Of a stretch of 32,559 nt of DNA, positions 6,807 through 14,840 are shown piece after piece. The stretch is from positions 1-32,559 of the forward strand of contig DATJZV010000011.1 of the NCBI GenBank assembly GCA_035498715.1, written 5' to 3'. This stretch comes from DASPSR01 sp035498715 (lineage in GTDB: Bacteria > Nitrospirota > UBA9217). The translations under genes were made by a program, and so were the position numbers. The first letter of the stretch is position 1. Every line of letters begins with the position of its first letter. Below the pieces are notes generated by a model. It saw only the letters and a program-made list of their open reading frames with translations, searched no databases and was not told where the DNA came from.

Positions 6807-7769
6807 TTAATTCTCCAGCAGGTTGTTGCCGCTGAAGTCCGTATTGTGCCCGTAGACTTCCCGCAGGATCACGTCCGCGCCCTGGGTAAGGAGCTTTTCC
6901 GCCAGAGTAACACCAAGCTTCTCCGCCTTGTCAGGAGCGCCTTCGATGCTGTCCTTGATGATCCGCTTTCCGTCCACACTTCCCACAAGGCCGGTGAGCT
7001 GGAGTTTCCCGTCCACCATCTGGCCGTAGCAGGCAATGGGGACCTGACATCCGCCTTCGAGCCTGCGCAGGAGCGCGCGCTCGCCCGTGACGCAGGTGCG
7101 GCTGTCAGCATGGTTGAAAAACGCGATGAGGTCGTTCAGTTCCCGGTCGTCGACCCGGCACTCGATGCCGAGCGCGCCCTGGCCGATAGCAGGCAGGCTG
7201 ACTCCGGGTTCGATGTATTCCGTCACGTTCTCGGCAAGTCCGAGCCGCTTGACCCCTGCCGCGGCAAGGATGATAGCGTCGTACTGGCCTTCCTTGAGCT
7301 TCCTGAGCCGCGTGTCCACGTTCCCGCGCAGCTGATGGATCACGAAGTCAGGACGGACGTTCATGAGCTGGGCCTGGCGCCTGAGGCTGCTCGTGCCTAC
7401 ATTCGCTCCCTTGGGCAGGTCTTTGAACTTCACTTTATTTCGTGAAAGCAGGGCATCTCTCGGATCCTCGCGTTTCGTGATGCAGGCTAGATGGAGACCA
7501 TCGGGAAAGAAGGTCGGCACGTCCTTCATGCTGTGCACCGCGATGTCGATCTCGTTCGCCAGCATGGCCTCCTCGATCTCTTTTACAAACAGGCCCTTGC
7601 CTCCCACTTTGGCCAGCGGCACGTCGAGGATCTTGTCCCCCGTGGTCTTTATCTTCGTGAGCGTCACTGTCATGCCCGGATATCTCTTCTCGATCTCGGA
7701 CTTCACCCACTCAGCCTGCCAGAGCGCGAGGGCGCTCCCGCGCGTACCGATCCTGATCTGTTTTCTCAA
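6807..7769 (-). CDS. hemC: Porphobilinogen deaminase (hydroxymethylbilane synthase)
   Basis: This enzyme links four porphobilinogen units into hydroxymethylbilane. The product has 320 residues. The start is a TTG at 7769: AAAGGAG lies 7 nt upstream, no ATG fits, and the sequence RKQIRIGTRGSALALWQA matches the family N-terminus. C241 (EGGCQVP) is the attachment site for the dipyrromethane cofactor. D83 (SMKDVP) is the catalytic aspartate, and R130/R131 (TSSLRR) and GNVDTRL are the substrate-binding arginine region. It lies 96 bp downstream of hemA and is followed by cobA/hemD, which uses its unstable product directly. Confidence 0.96.
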   Translation of the reverse strand: MRKQIRIGTRGSALALWQAEWVKSEIEKRYPGMTVTLTKIKTTGDKILDVPLAKVGGKGLFVKEIEEAMLANEIDIAVHSMKDVPTFFPDGLHLACITKREDPRDALLSRNKVKFKDLPKGANVGTSSLRRQAQLMNVRPDFVIHQLRGNVDTRLRKLKEGQYDAIILAAAGVKRLGLAENVTEYIEPGVSLPAIGQGALGIECRVDDRELNDLIAFFNHADSRTCVTGERALLRRLEGGCQVPIACYGQMVDGKLQLTGLVGSVDGKRIIKDSIEGAPDKAEKLGVTLAEKLLTQGADVILREVYGHNTDFSGNNLLEN

Positions 7770-7826
7770 TGAAATGCTCCTTTACAAGCCTGCAAGGTCC
7801 AGGTTACGTCAGGGAACCGCTCGGTC

Positions 7827-7902
7827 GGAGCCTTGCTCCTGCCCCCGCGTTCTCTGTTCTGTGATTCAGCGGCAGGGGCTCTTTGAACCGGAGCCTTGCT
7901 CC
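7827..7902. repeat. Two copies of the palindrome GGAGCAAGGCTCC
   Basis: Copies lie at 7827-7839, in the hemA-hemC gap, and at 7890-7902, inside the last codons of hemA, 63 bp apart. Each is an exact short inverted repeat, and the second is flanked by one more pair (CCGGAGC/GCTCCGG). They could be hairpins between the hemA and hemC messages or the remnant of a small repeat insertion. Confidence 0.45.
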
Positions 7903-9224
7903 GGCAATCCTTGAGCGGACTGTTCGGCAGCTTTCTCATGCCCAGGCCGTTTCAACTCCTTGTCCAAGTTGAACAGCCTGCGCGCGATGGCGATCGTATT
8001 ATCCCCAGCGTCCGAACCGGAGGCCGCCTGTTTCAGGACCACGAGAGGCGCGTGGAGAAGCTTGTTCACAATGGCCTGGGACATTGCTTCTACCGCCCGT
8101 TTCTGGTCGTCGGTGATGCCGTTCAAGGAGCCAAGGGTCTTCTCCAATTCGCGCTTGCGGACATCCTCTACCTTCTCGCGAAGGTCCACGATGGTCGGTA
8201 CGGCATCAAGGGCGCGCTCCCACGCAAGATAGGTCTCGACCTCCTGCGATACGATCTCTTCGGCCCTCCCCGCTTCTTTTGCCCTGCCCTCCGTATTGAC
8301 ATCGACCTTGCTCTGGAGATCGTCGATGTCGTAGAGATACACATTATCTACCTTGTCGACCTCCGGGTCGATATTCCTCGGGTTCGAGATGTCGATCATG
8401 AATATAGGCTTGTGACGCCGTTCTTTGAGGGCCCGGCTCGCCATGTCGCGGTTGACAACATAGTTCGGAGCGCCAGTCGCACAGATCAAGATGTCCACCA
8501 TCATGAGGGCGTCGGGGAAATGTTCGAACCGGATCGCGTCGCCCTTGAATTCCTTGGCCAGTTCCTCCGCACGCTCGAAGGTGCGGTTCGCGACCATGAT
8601 GTTCTTCACGCCGTTCCCCAAAAGATGCTGGGCGGCGAGCTCGGCCATCTCGCCGGCGCCCAGAAGCATGACGTTCTTGCCTTCCAGTTCGCCGAAGATC
8701 TTCTTTGCCAGTTCCACTGCGGCGGAGCTGATGGAGACAGCCCCTTCCGCAAGCTTGGTTTCGGTACGGACCCTTTTCGCGACAGAGATGGCCTTCTTGA
8801 TCAGCTTGTTCAGAATGGTGCTCGTGGTCTTGGTCTTGAGGGCGATATCGAAGGCATCCTTGAGCTGTCCCAGGATCTGCGCCTCTCCCAGAACCATGGA
8901 GTCGAGACTCGATGCAACGCGGAAAGTGTGTCGCACTCCCTGGGCATCGGGATAAACGTAAAGCGATTTTTCCAATGCTTCACGCGAGAGGCCGTGGTAA
9001 TCGGAAATGAACTGTTTGACGCGGTCGATGCCTTTGGCGCTTTCCGTCACCGAAGCGTAGATCTCCACGCGGTTGCACGTGGATACAATAAGGCTTTCCC
9101 GGATCCCTTCATAGGCCATGAGCTTCCTGAGGGCATCGGGTAGCGTGCTCTCCGGAAAGTTGAGTTTCTCACGCACCTCGATAGCTGCTGTTTTATGACT
9201 GAGCCCTACAACGATAATGCCCAT
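7866..9224 (-). CDS. hemA: Glutamyl-tRNA reductase
   Basis: This enzyme reduces glutamyl-tRNA(Glu) to glutamate-1-semialdehyde with NADPH, the committed step of C5-pathway tetrapyrrole synthesis. The product has 452 residues. The N-terminus MGIIVVGLSHKTA is typical, and the catalytic cysteine is C50 (STCNRVEIY). The SSLDSMVLGEAQILGQ segment (105-120) and the Rossmann motif LLGAGEMAE (187-195) are present. The C-terminal dimerisation domain is followed by a non-conserved tail whose last residues (PEQGSG) are encoded by a short palindromic repeat. The ribosome binding site is good. It lies 12 bp after the ccsA-like gene; the partner hemL is not in this window. Confidence 0.97.
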   Translation of the reverse strand: MGIIVVGLSHKTAAIEVREKLNFPESTLPDALRKLMAYEGIRESLIVSTCNRVEIYASVTESAKGIDRVKQFISDYHGLSREALEKSLYVYPDAQGVRHTFRVASSLDSMVLGEAQILGQLKDAFDIALKTKTTSTILNKLIKKAISVAKRVRTETKLAEGAVSISSAAVELAKKIFGELEGKNVMLLGAGEMAELAAQHLLGNGVKNIMVANRTFERAEELAKEFKGDAIRFEHFPDALMMVDILICATGAPNYVVNRDMASRALKERRHKPIFMIDISNPRNIDPEVDKVDNVYLYDIDDLQSKVDVNTEGRAKEAGRAEEIVSQEVETYLAWERALDAVPTIVDLREKVEDVRKRELEKTLGSLNGITDDQKRAVEAMSQAIVNKLLHAPLVVLKQAASGSDAGDNTIAIARRLFNLDKELKRPGHEKAAEQSAQGLPEQGSGSKSPCR

Positions 9225-9236
9225 TCTTCCGCCACC

Positions 9237-10049
9237 TTAAAACGTATGTTTCCCGATGTTCACGCGGCTCACGACAAAGAAGCTGACCAGAACAAACACG
9301 AATCCGACGATCGAGAGGAAGGCCATCTTTCTGCCCCGCCAGCCGATCGTACGCAGGTGCAGAAGCACCAGATAGATGACCCAGGTGATGAGCGACCAGG
9401 TCTCCTTGGGGTCCCAGCTCCAGTACGTTCCCCATGCGCTGTTCGCCCAGATCGAGCCGGTGATCATGCCGACGGTGAACAGGGGCCAGCCCAACGTAAG
9501 CGCCTTGTAGCCGAGGGTATCCATGATATCGAGCGATGGCAGGCGGTGAAATATCGCTCCAAGATGCTTGGCCTTGAGCTGACGCTCCTGGATCAGGTAC
9601 ATGATGGAAACGATGAATGAGAAGGCGAACGCGGCATCACCGAGAACGGCGAAGCTTGTATGAACCCCGAGCCAGCCGCTTTTGAGTATGGGCTTCATTT
9701 CCTCGATCCTGCCGGACAGCAACGACGTGGGGATCATGAGAATGAGGACAAGCGGCAGCATGAACGAGCCGAGAGCGGCGATCTTGAACCGGAATTCCAT
9801 GACCAGGAACACGAGCACAATCCCCATACCGAGAAAATTGGCGGCTTCGAAGAAGTTCGTGACCGGGATGCGGCCGGATTCAGCCCAGCGCAGCGCAAAA
9901 TAGGATACATGCAGAAGATATCCAGCAACCGCGGCCCAGAGGGAAGCCCCTGCAACCCAGCCGCGTTCCGGTTTTATGATGTAGGCGATATACCCTGCGG
10001 CCGAGCACAGGTATGCACCCATAGTAGCTTGAAAAAAAAGAAGATTCAT
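9237..10049 (-). CDS. ccsA: CcsA/HemX-type cytochrome c assembly membrane protein
   Basis: The product has 270 residues and about eight membrane helices. The family signature is at the WWD-like segment WGTYWSWDPKETW followed by SLITWVIYLVLLHLR, near residues 220-245. Such proteins (CcsA of system II, or HemX beside hemA) carry or position heme for covalent attachment to apocytochrome c on the outer side of the inner membrane. It is the first gene of the tetrapyrrole operon, which links heme synthesis to cytochrome c maturation. GGGGAA lies upstream of the ATG. No CcsB/ResB partner gene is in the window, so whether it is true CcsA or HemX is left open. Confidence 0.87.
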   Translation of the reverse strand: MNLLFFQATMGAYLCSAAGYIAYIIKPERGWVAGASLWAAVAGYLLHVSYFALRWAESGRIPVTNFFEAANFLGMGIVLVFLVMEFRFKIAALGSFMLPLVLILMIPTSLLSGRIEEMKPILKSGWLGVHTSFAVLGDAAFAFSFIVSIMYLIQERQLKAKHLGAIFHRLPSLDIMDTLGYKALTLGWPLFTVGMITGSIWANSAWGTYWSWDPKETWSLITWVIYLVLLHLRTIGWRGRKMAFLSIVGFVFVLVSFFVVSRVNIGKHTF

Positions 10050-10090
10050 AAGACTGTTCCCCGGTAGTTATCTCGTGAATAAGACCTTTA

Positions 10091-10120
10091 ATATTACTTG
10101 TGAGGCCCGCTTAAAGTCAA
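10091..10120 (-). promoter_or_regulatory. Sigma-70-type promoter of the ccsA-hemA-hemC-cobA/hemD-hesB-hemB operon
   Basis: On the minus strand TTGACT (10120-10115) and TAATAT (10096-10091) are separated by 18 bp. The transcript would begin near 10084, about 35 nt before the ATG of the ccsA-like gene. No obvious operator is visible in this spacer. Confidence 0.65.
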
Positions 10121-10198
10121 GGGAAAAGATTCTGCAGGCCATGGATATTGAATGATGCCGCGGTACGGTCGAACGCGCCGGTAGAGACAGGTGACCCG

Positions 10199-10882
10199 TC
10201 AATGCTCCGGTTTGAGCTTGCCTTCCGTCATCCTGAGCACCCGGTCAGCTCGAACAGCAAGCTTGTCATTATGGGTCACGATCACAAAGGTCACGCCCTT
10301 CTGCTTGTTGATGTCTTGCAGGAGCTGGTGGACGGCCTCGCCCGTGTGGGCATCGAGGTTCCCCGTGGGTTCGTCGGCAAGCACCACATCGGGGTGAAGC
10401 ATGAGCGCCCTCGCAACGGCCACCCGCTGTTGCTCGCCGCCGGAAAGTTCTCCCGGTCGGTGATGCAGGCGAGCGCCGAGACCCACATCGTTCAGTATAC
10501 CGGAGGCGGTTCCAGCTGCATCCTTCCTGTCTATTCGCCGGATGAGCGCCGGCATCATCACGTTCTCCAGTGCGGAAAACTCCGGGAGAAGATGGTGGAA
10601 CTGGAAAACGAACCCCACCCGTTCGTTCCGGAACTGTGCGATCCGGTCGTTGTTCAGCCCGAAGACATCCAGATCCCCGTACAACACCTTGCCTGACGTA
10701 GGCCGGTCAAGTCCTCCGATGATATGGAGAAAGGTGCTCTTGCCCACGCCCGATGCTCCCACGATGGCAAGCATTTCACCCTGCTGGATGTCGAGGTCAA
10801 TGCCGTCGAGCACATGGAGCTCTTCGGTCCCGCTCATGAAGGTCTTGCGAAGCTCCTGAACATGAATGAGTGATCGAGTTAT
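10199..10882 (-). CDS. lolD: LolD-type lipoprotein-export ABC transporter ATPase (non-canonical start)
   Basis: This ATPase powers release of lipoproteins from the inner membrane with the LolC/E permease. Taking the AUA at 10882 as start, the product has 227 residues: Walker A GASGVGKS (42-49), Q-loop Q94, signature LSGGEQQR (146-153), Walker B VVLADEP (166-172). The first conventional start, ATG at 10837, would remove the family's first strand (LIHVQELRKTF), which is plainly encoded upstream. Between the previous in-frame stop and that ATG there is no ATG, GTG or TTG. The AUA overlaps the UAA of the upstream gene as AUAA, with GGGAGAG 5-7 nt before it; an AUU at 10867 is the other candidate. 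The ABC assignment is firm, the start is not. Confidence 0.9.
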   Translation of the reverse strand: MTRSLIHVQELRKTFMSGTEELHVLDGIDLDIQQGEMLAIVGASGVGKSTFLHIIGGLDRPTSGKVLYGDLDVFGLNNDRIAQFRNERVGFVFQFHHLLPEFSALENVMMPALIRRIDRKDAAGTASGILNDVGLGARLHHRPGELSGGEQQRVAVARALMLHPDVVLADEPTGNLDAHTGEAVHQLLQDINKQKGVTFVIVTHNDKLAVRADRVLRMTEGKLKPEH

Positions 10883-11118
10883 TTCTTCTCTCCCGGTTTG
10901 TCGCTTTCTTTCAGCTTTTCGACGGTCTTCTCGATGGTCGTTGCTTTGTGCTCAATCGTACCCTTGATATCCTCCGCCTTATTCCCCACGCCTCCAATCC
11001 ACTTGCCCGTGGACTTTAGCAGGTTGCCGCCGCCCAGGATAATGAAGATTACGATGAGCAGCGCGAGCAACATCAGGGTCAATATGATTCTTTTCACTGT
11101 GCCGCCTTTTTGAGCCAT
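10879..11118 (-). CDS. Small single-helix membrane protein in the lol operon, unrecognised
   Basis: The product has 79 residues. After a short basic start (MAQKGGTVKR) one membrane helix spans about 10-29 (IILTLMLLALLIVIFIILGG). A polar, Lys/Glu-rich tail follows, with heptad-like spacing in residues 46-72 that suggests a coiled coil. A strong GAGGAGG lies 6 nt before the ATG. It lies between the LolC/E permease and lolD, and its stop overlaps the lolD start. Position suggests a partner or stabiliser of the Lol transporter, but I know of no such component, so this is inference. Confidence 0.75.
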   Translation of the reverse strand: MAQKGGTVKRIILTLMLLALLIVIFIILGGGNLLKSTGKWIGGVGNKAEDIKGTIEHKATTIEKTVEKLKESDKPGEKK

Positions 11119-11168
11119 GACATCCTCCTCACGATTGACTCCCAGCCTGGACTTTTTGATCTCCCGTG

Positions 11169-12404
11169 CTATTCATATCTCAGCACCTCCACCGGGTCCT
11201 GCTTTGCTGCCTGCCACGACGGATACAGCGTTGCGAAGAAACTGATCCCAAGCGCCATAGCCGCTATGAATAGGATATCAAGGCCGGTGATAGAAAGGGG
11301 CAGGTGGCTGACCTGGTATACGTCCCTCGGAAGCGAGATAACGCCGGTCCTGGTGATAAGCGCAACGGCGCCGTAGCCGATGAGAGTGCCTATGACCGTA
11401 CCCACAAGCCCGATCACGAGACCGGCGAACATGAAAATCTGCATGATGCTTCTTGCAGGTGCTCCCATGGACTTCAGGATCGCGATCTCGCGGTTCTTTT
11501 CCATTACGATCATCGTGAGCGTACCGATGATGTTGAACGACGCCACGATGATAATGACGACGAGGAGAAGCGACATCCCGATCTTTTCAAGTTTGAGCGC
11601 TGAGAAAAAATTCTTATTCATCTCGATCCAGTTCCGGGTGTAATAGGGATACCCGACGGCCGACCGGATGGCATCGGATATCTTATCGGCGTTATAGATC
11701 TCGTCGACGCGCACCTGGATGCCGCTGACGCGGTCAGGCATGTCGAAGAACTTTTGCGCCTCCGGCAGGGATATATAGGCAAATCCGGTGTTATAGTCAT
11801 ACATCCCGGCGTCGAATATGCCGACGAGAGCGAACTTTCTCATTTTGGGTACCATCCCCATGGCCGTCTCCTCGCCGATGGGATTTACCAGGGTGATCGT
11901 ATCGCCGATGACCACTCCGAATTTGCGGGCAAGGTCCTCTCCGATCACGATGCCCGGCAGCTTCTGTCCCGGTGATTCCAGGTCGCGGAGCGAGCCCTCG
12001 GTGATGTTCTTTTCCAGGCTCGTCACCGTGCCTTCGGTCTCTGGATCGATTCCGCGCACCACGACGCCCTGCAAGTGGTTATTGCTCGTAAGCATGGCCT
12101 GACTTATGATGAATGGTGTCGTGGCCTTGACATGGGGAACTTTCGCGACCTTCTCCTGCAGCGCTTCCCCGTCCTTTACCCCTCTCCCGGTGTATTCCAT
12201 CACTACGATGTGTGAGATGGCCGAGAGGATCTTATCACGGAAATACCCTTGAAATCCCGTCATGACCGAAAGCGTGATGATGGACGTTGCTACGCCGATG
12301 ACCACGCCCGCGATGGAGATGAACGTGTTGAGCGACACGGTGCCGTAACGTTTTTTGGTCTTCAGATATCGGAGGCTGACGAATATCTCATAGGGAGTTT
12401 TCAC
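11169..12404 (-). CDS. lolC: LolC/LolE-family lipoprotein-releasing permease
   Basis: The product has 411 residues with the MacB/FtsX topology. Helix 1 lies near 25-50, a large periplasmic domain at about 50-270, and three C-terminal helices near 275-305, 325-355 and 370-395. The start MKTPYEIFVSLRYLKTKKR and the segment near NGIGTLTMIVMEKNREIA-like (FNIIGTLTMIVMEKNREIAI) are typical of LolC/E. With LolD it extracts outer-membrane lipoproteins and passes them to LolA. Only one permease gene is here, so a homodimeric transporter, or a partner elsewhere, is implied. Its ATG overlaps the lysS stop as ATGA, indicating translational coupling. Confidence 0.93.
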   Translation of the reverse strand: MKTPYEIFVSLRYLKTKKRYGTVSLNTFISIAGVVIGVATSIITLSVMTGFQGYFRDKILSAISHIVVMEYTGRGVKDGEALQEKVAKVPHVKATTPFIISQAMLTSNNHLQGVVVRGIDPETEGTVTSLEKNITEGSLRDLESPGQKLPGIVIGEDLARKFGVVIGDTITLVNPIGEETAMGMVPKMRKFALVGIFDAGMYDYNTGFAYISLPEAQKFFDMPDRVSGIQVRVDEIYNADKISDAIRSAVGYPYYTRNWIEMNKNFFSALKLEKIGMSLLLVVIIIVASFNIIGTLTMIVMEKNREIAILKSMGAPARSIMQIFMFAGLVIGLVGTVIGTLIGYGAVALITRTGVISLPRDVYQVSHLPLSITGLDILFIAAMALGISFFATLYPSWQAAKQDPVEVLRYE

Positions 12405-13882
12405 GGTTTCTCTTTCTTCATCTGCGGGAACAGGATCACGTCCCGGATGGAGCTCGAGCCGGTGAGCAGCATCACCAGACGGTCGATCCCTATGCCCTCG
12501 CCGGCCGCGGGGGGCATGCCGTATTCAAGGGCCCGGATAAAGTCCTCGTCCATCTGGTGCGCTTCTTCATCACCCGCTTCGCGCTCGGAAACCTGCTTGG
12601 AAAAACGGTCCTTTTGGTCAACGGGATCATTCAGCTCGGAGAACGCATTCGCAAGCTCCCTGCCCACGACGAACAGTTCGAACCGTTCCACATAATCGGG
12701 ATTATCCTCCCTTTTCTTGGAGAGCGGTGATATATCCGTGGGGTAATCCGTAACAAAAGTCGGCTGGATCAGCTTCGGCTCGACCAATGCCTCAAACATC
12801 TCGTTCAGGAGCTTCCCGATCGGTTCCCCCCCCTTCAGGCTCGCGCCGAGTTTCTTTGCGTAATCACGCGCCTTATCGGTGTCCCTGAAGACAGCGTCCG
12901 GTACGCCTGCCTCGCGCAGCGAATCGAGGAACGTAATGCGTTTCCACGGTGGTGCAAGACTGATCTGGTGTCCCTCGTACTCCACCTCCGTCGTCCCGAG
13001 GACATCACGGACAACCGAACCGATCATCTCCTCGGTCATGTCCATGAGATCACGGTAATCCGCGTACGCCGTATAAAATTCGAGCATGGTGAATTCCGGA
13101 TTGTGGCGCGTCGAGATGCCTTCGTTCCGGAAATTGCGGTTTATCTCGTAGACACGCTCGAAACCGCCCACGAGAAGGCGCTTGAGATACAGCTCCGGCG
13201 CGATCCGGAGGTAGAGATCCATGTCCAGGGCATTGTGGTGTGTCTTGAACGGTCTGGCCGTGGCCCCGCCGGGGATGGTCTGCATCATGGGGGTTTCAAC
13301 CTCAAGGTATCCCCTGGCGTTCAGGAACGCACGGATGGCCTGAATGATCTTCGTTCGCAGGAGGAAGACCTTTTTCACCTCGGGATTGACGATGAGGTCA
13401 ACATACCGCTGGCGGTAGCGGATTTCCACGTCCGTGAGTCCGTGCCATTTTTCCGGCAAGGGGCGGAGGGATTTCGAAAGGAGCGTGAAGTCCTCCACGT
13501 CCACCGTCAGCTCGTTCGTCTTGGTGCGAAATAAAAAACCCTTCGCGCCTATGAAATCACCGATGTCGATCTTTTTGAAAAAATCGAACTGTTCCCCGCC
13601 GAGCGTGTTTTTCTGAAAATAGAGCTGGATCTTCCCGGAGCCATCCTGGATATGGCTGAAGCATGCCTTCCCGAAGCTCCGCATTGCGATGACCCTACCG
13701 GCAACCGTTACTTCGACGCGCTCCTTCTCGAGGTCTTCCTTGCTCGTCCGCTCATACCGGTCCTGCAGCTGCTCTGCGGAAGCAGACACGGCGAACCTGC
13801 CGGCATAGGGCTTTTTCCCCAGCGCGCTGATCTCAGCCAGCTTCTTGAAACGCTGCTGGATCAGCTCGTTATAATCTTCCAT
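12401..13882 (-). CDS. lysS: Lysyl-tRNA synthetase, class II
   Basis: This enzyme charges tRNA-Lys. The product has 493 residues. The ATG at 13882 is chosen because AAGGGG lies 8 nt upstream; the GTG at 13897 would put the ribosome binding site inside the gene. An N-terminal OB-fold anticodon-binding domain (about 55-150) precedes the class II catalytic domain. Motif 2 is FRNEGISTRHNPEFTMLEFY and motif 3 is GIGIDRLVMLL near the C-terminus. The length is normal. It lies between purC and lolC in a packed minus-strand array and overlaps lolC by 4 nt. Confidence 0.97.
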   Translation of the reverse strand: MEDYNELIQQRFKKLAEISALGKKPYAGRFAVSASAEQLQDRYERTSKEDLEKERVEVTVAGRVIAMRSFGKACFSHIQDGSGKIQLYFQKNTLGGEQFDFFKKIDIGDFIGAKGFLFRTKTNELTVDVEDFTLLSKSLRPLPEKWHGLTDVEIRYRQRYVDLIVNPEVKKVFLLRTKIIQAIRAFLNARGYLEVETPMMQTIPGGATARPFKTHHNALDMDLYLRIAPELYLKRLLVGGFERVYEINRNFRNEGISTRHNPEFTMLEFYTAYADYRDLMDMTEEMIGSVVRDVLGTTEVEYEGHQISLAPPWKRITFLDSLREAGVPDAVFRDTDKARDYAKKLGASLKGGEPIGKLLNEMFEALVEPKLIQPTFVTDYPTDISPLSKKREDNPDYVERFELFVVGRELANAFSELNDPVDQKDRFSKQVSEREAGDEEAHQMDEDFIRALEYGMPPAAGEGIGIDRLVMLLTGSSSIRDVILFPQMKKEKP

Positions 13883-13955
13883 GAAGATCCCCTTCACAAA
13901 TGTCGAATGATTGCGGATTATACTGATGAGACACGAGGTGTGTCAAGGACAAACG

Positions 13956-14840
13956 TCAGCTGGTCAGCATTCTGAGCACTTCAAAGTATTTCTCGCTCGT
14001 CTTTCGCACTACCTCGTCAGGGAGCACGGGCGCAGGCGGACGCTGGTCCCATGCGAGGGAGAGCAGGTAATCCCGCACGAACTGTTTATCGAAACTTTTC
14101 TGAACTACCCCCTCTCGATAATCATTCTTAGGCCAGAATCGAGACGAATCGGGCGTGAGCACTTCATCGATGAGAATGACCTCATCATGGTATATCCCGA
14201 ATTCAAGTTTTGTATCGGCAATGATGATCCCTTTTGGCTCCGCAAGTTCACACGCCCTTTTATAGATGTCAAGCGTATGTTTTTTTATTTCATAGGCAAT
14301 GTCTTTTCCTACCAGCCTTATGACCGTGTCGAAATCGATGTTCACATCGTGCTCTCCCACCTCTGCCTTGGTTGAGGGGGTGAATATCGGCTCCGGCAGA
14401 CGGGAGGCTTCGGTCAGGCCGGGAGGAAGTTTGATTCCGCTCACCGTACCGGCAGCCTTGTACTCCTTGAGACCGGACCCGGTCAGATAGCCTCGTACGA
14501 CACATTCCACGGGTAGCGGCCGCGTTCTTTTCACCAGCATGCTTCTGCCTTCGAGCAATGCCGCGTGAGGCCTGCAGGCCTGCGGGAAGTCCTTCACATC
14601 TGTGGTAATCAGATGGTTCTTCACGAGCGTCTCGGTCTGCGAGAACCAGTATTTGGATATCTCGGTGAGCACCCTGCCCTTTCCCGGGACCGCATTGGGA
14701 AGCACGACATCGAACGCTGAAATCCGGTCAGTTGCCACGATCAGGAGCGTATCTCCAAGATCGTAAATGTCCCGCACCTTGCCGCGTTTGGGGGGATTTA
14801 AGCCGGATAGATTAGTCTCCAGAACCAATGATGTTTTCAT
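13956..14840 (-). CDS. purC: SAICAR synthetase (phosphoribosylaminoimidazole-succinocarboxamide synthase)
   Basis: This purine-pathway enzyme joins aspartate to CAIR using ATP. The product has 294 residues from the ATG at 14840, preceded by GGAGTGAAG. Motifs seen are RGKVRDIYDLGDTLLIVATD, where the ATP-binding strand lies, DRISAFDVVLP, the segment CVVRGYLTGSG and DTKLEFG. The size is that of the longer, yeast-like PurC type. The start overlaps the end of the CorC-like gene by 29 nt, so the two are probably translated from one message. Confidence 0.96.
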   Translation of the reverse strand: MKTSLVLETNLSGLNPPKRGKVRDIYDLGDTLLIVATDRISAFDVVLPNAVPGKGRVLTEISKYWFSQTETLVKNHLITTDVKDFPQACRPHAALLEGRSMLVKRTRPLPVECVVRGYLTGSGLKEYKAAGTVSGIKLPPGLTEASRLPEPIFTPSTKAEVGEHDVNIDFDTVIRLVGKDIAYEIKKHTLDIYKRACELAEPKGIIIADTKLEFGIYHDEVILIDEVLTPDSSRFWPKNDYREGVVQKSFDKQFVRDYLLSLAWDQRPPAPVLPDEVVRKTSEKYFEVLRMLTS

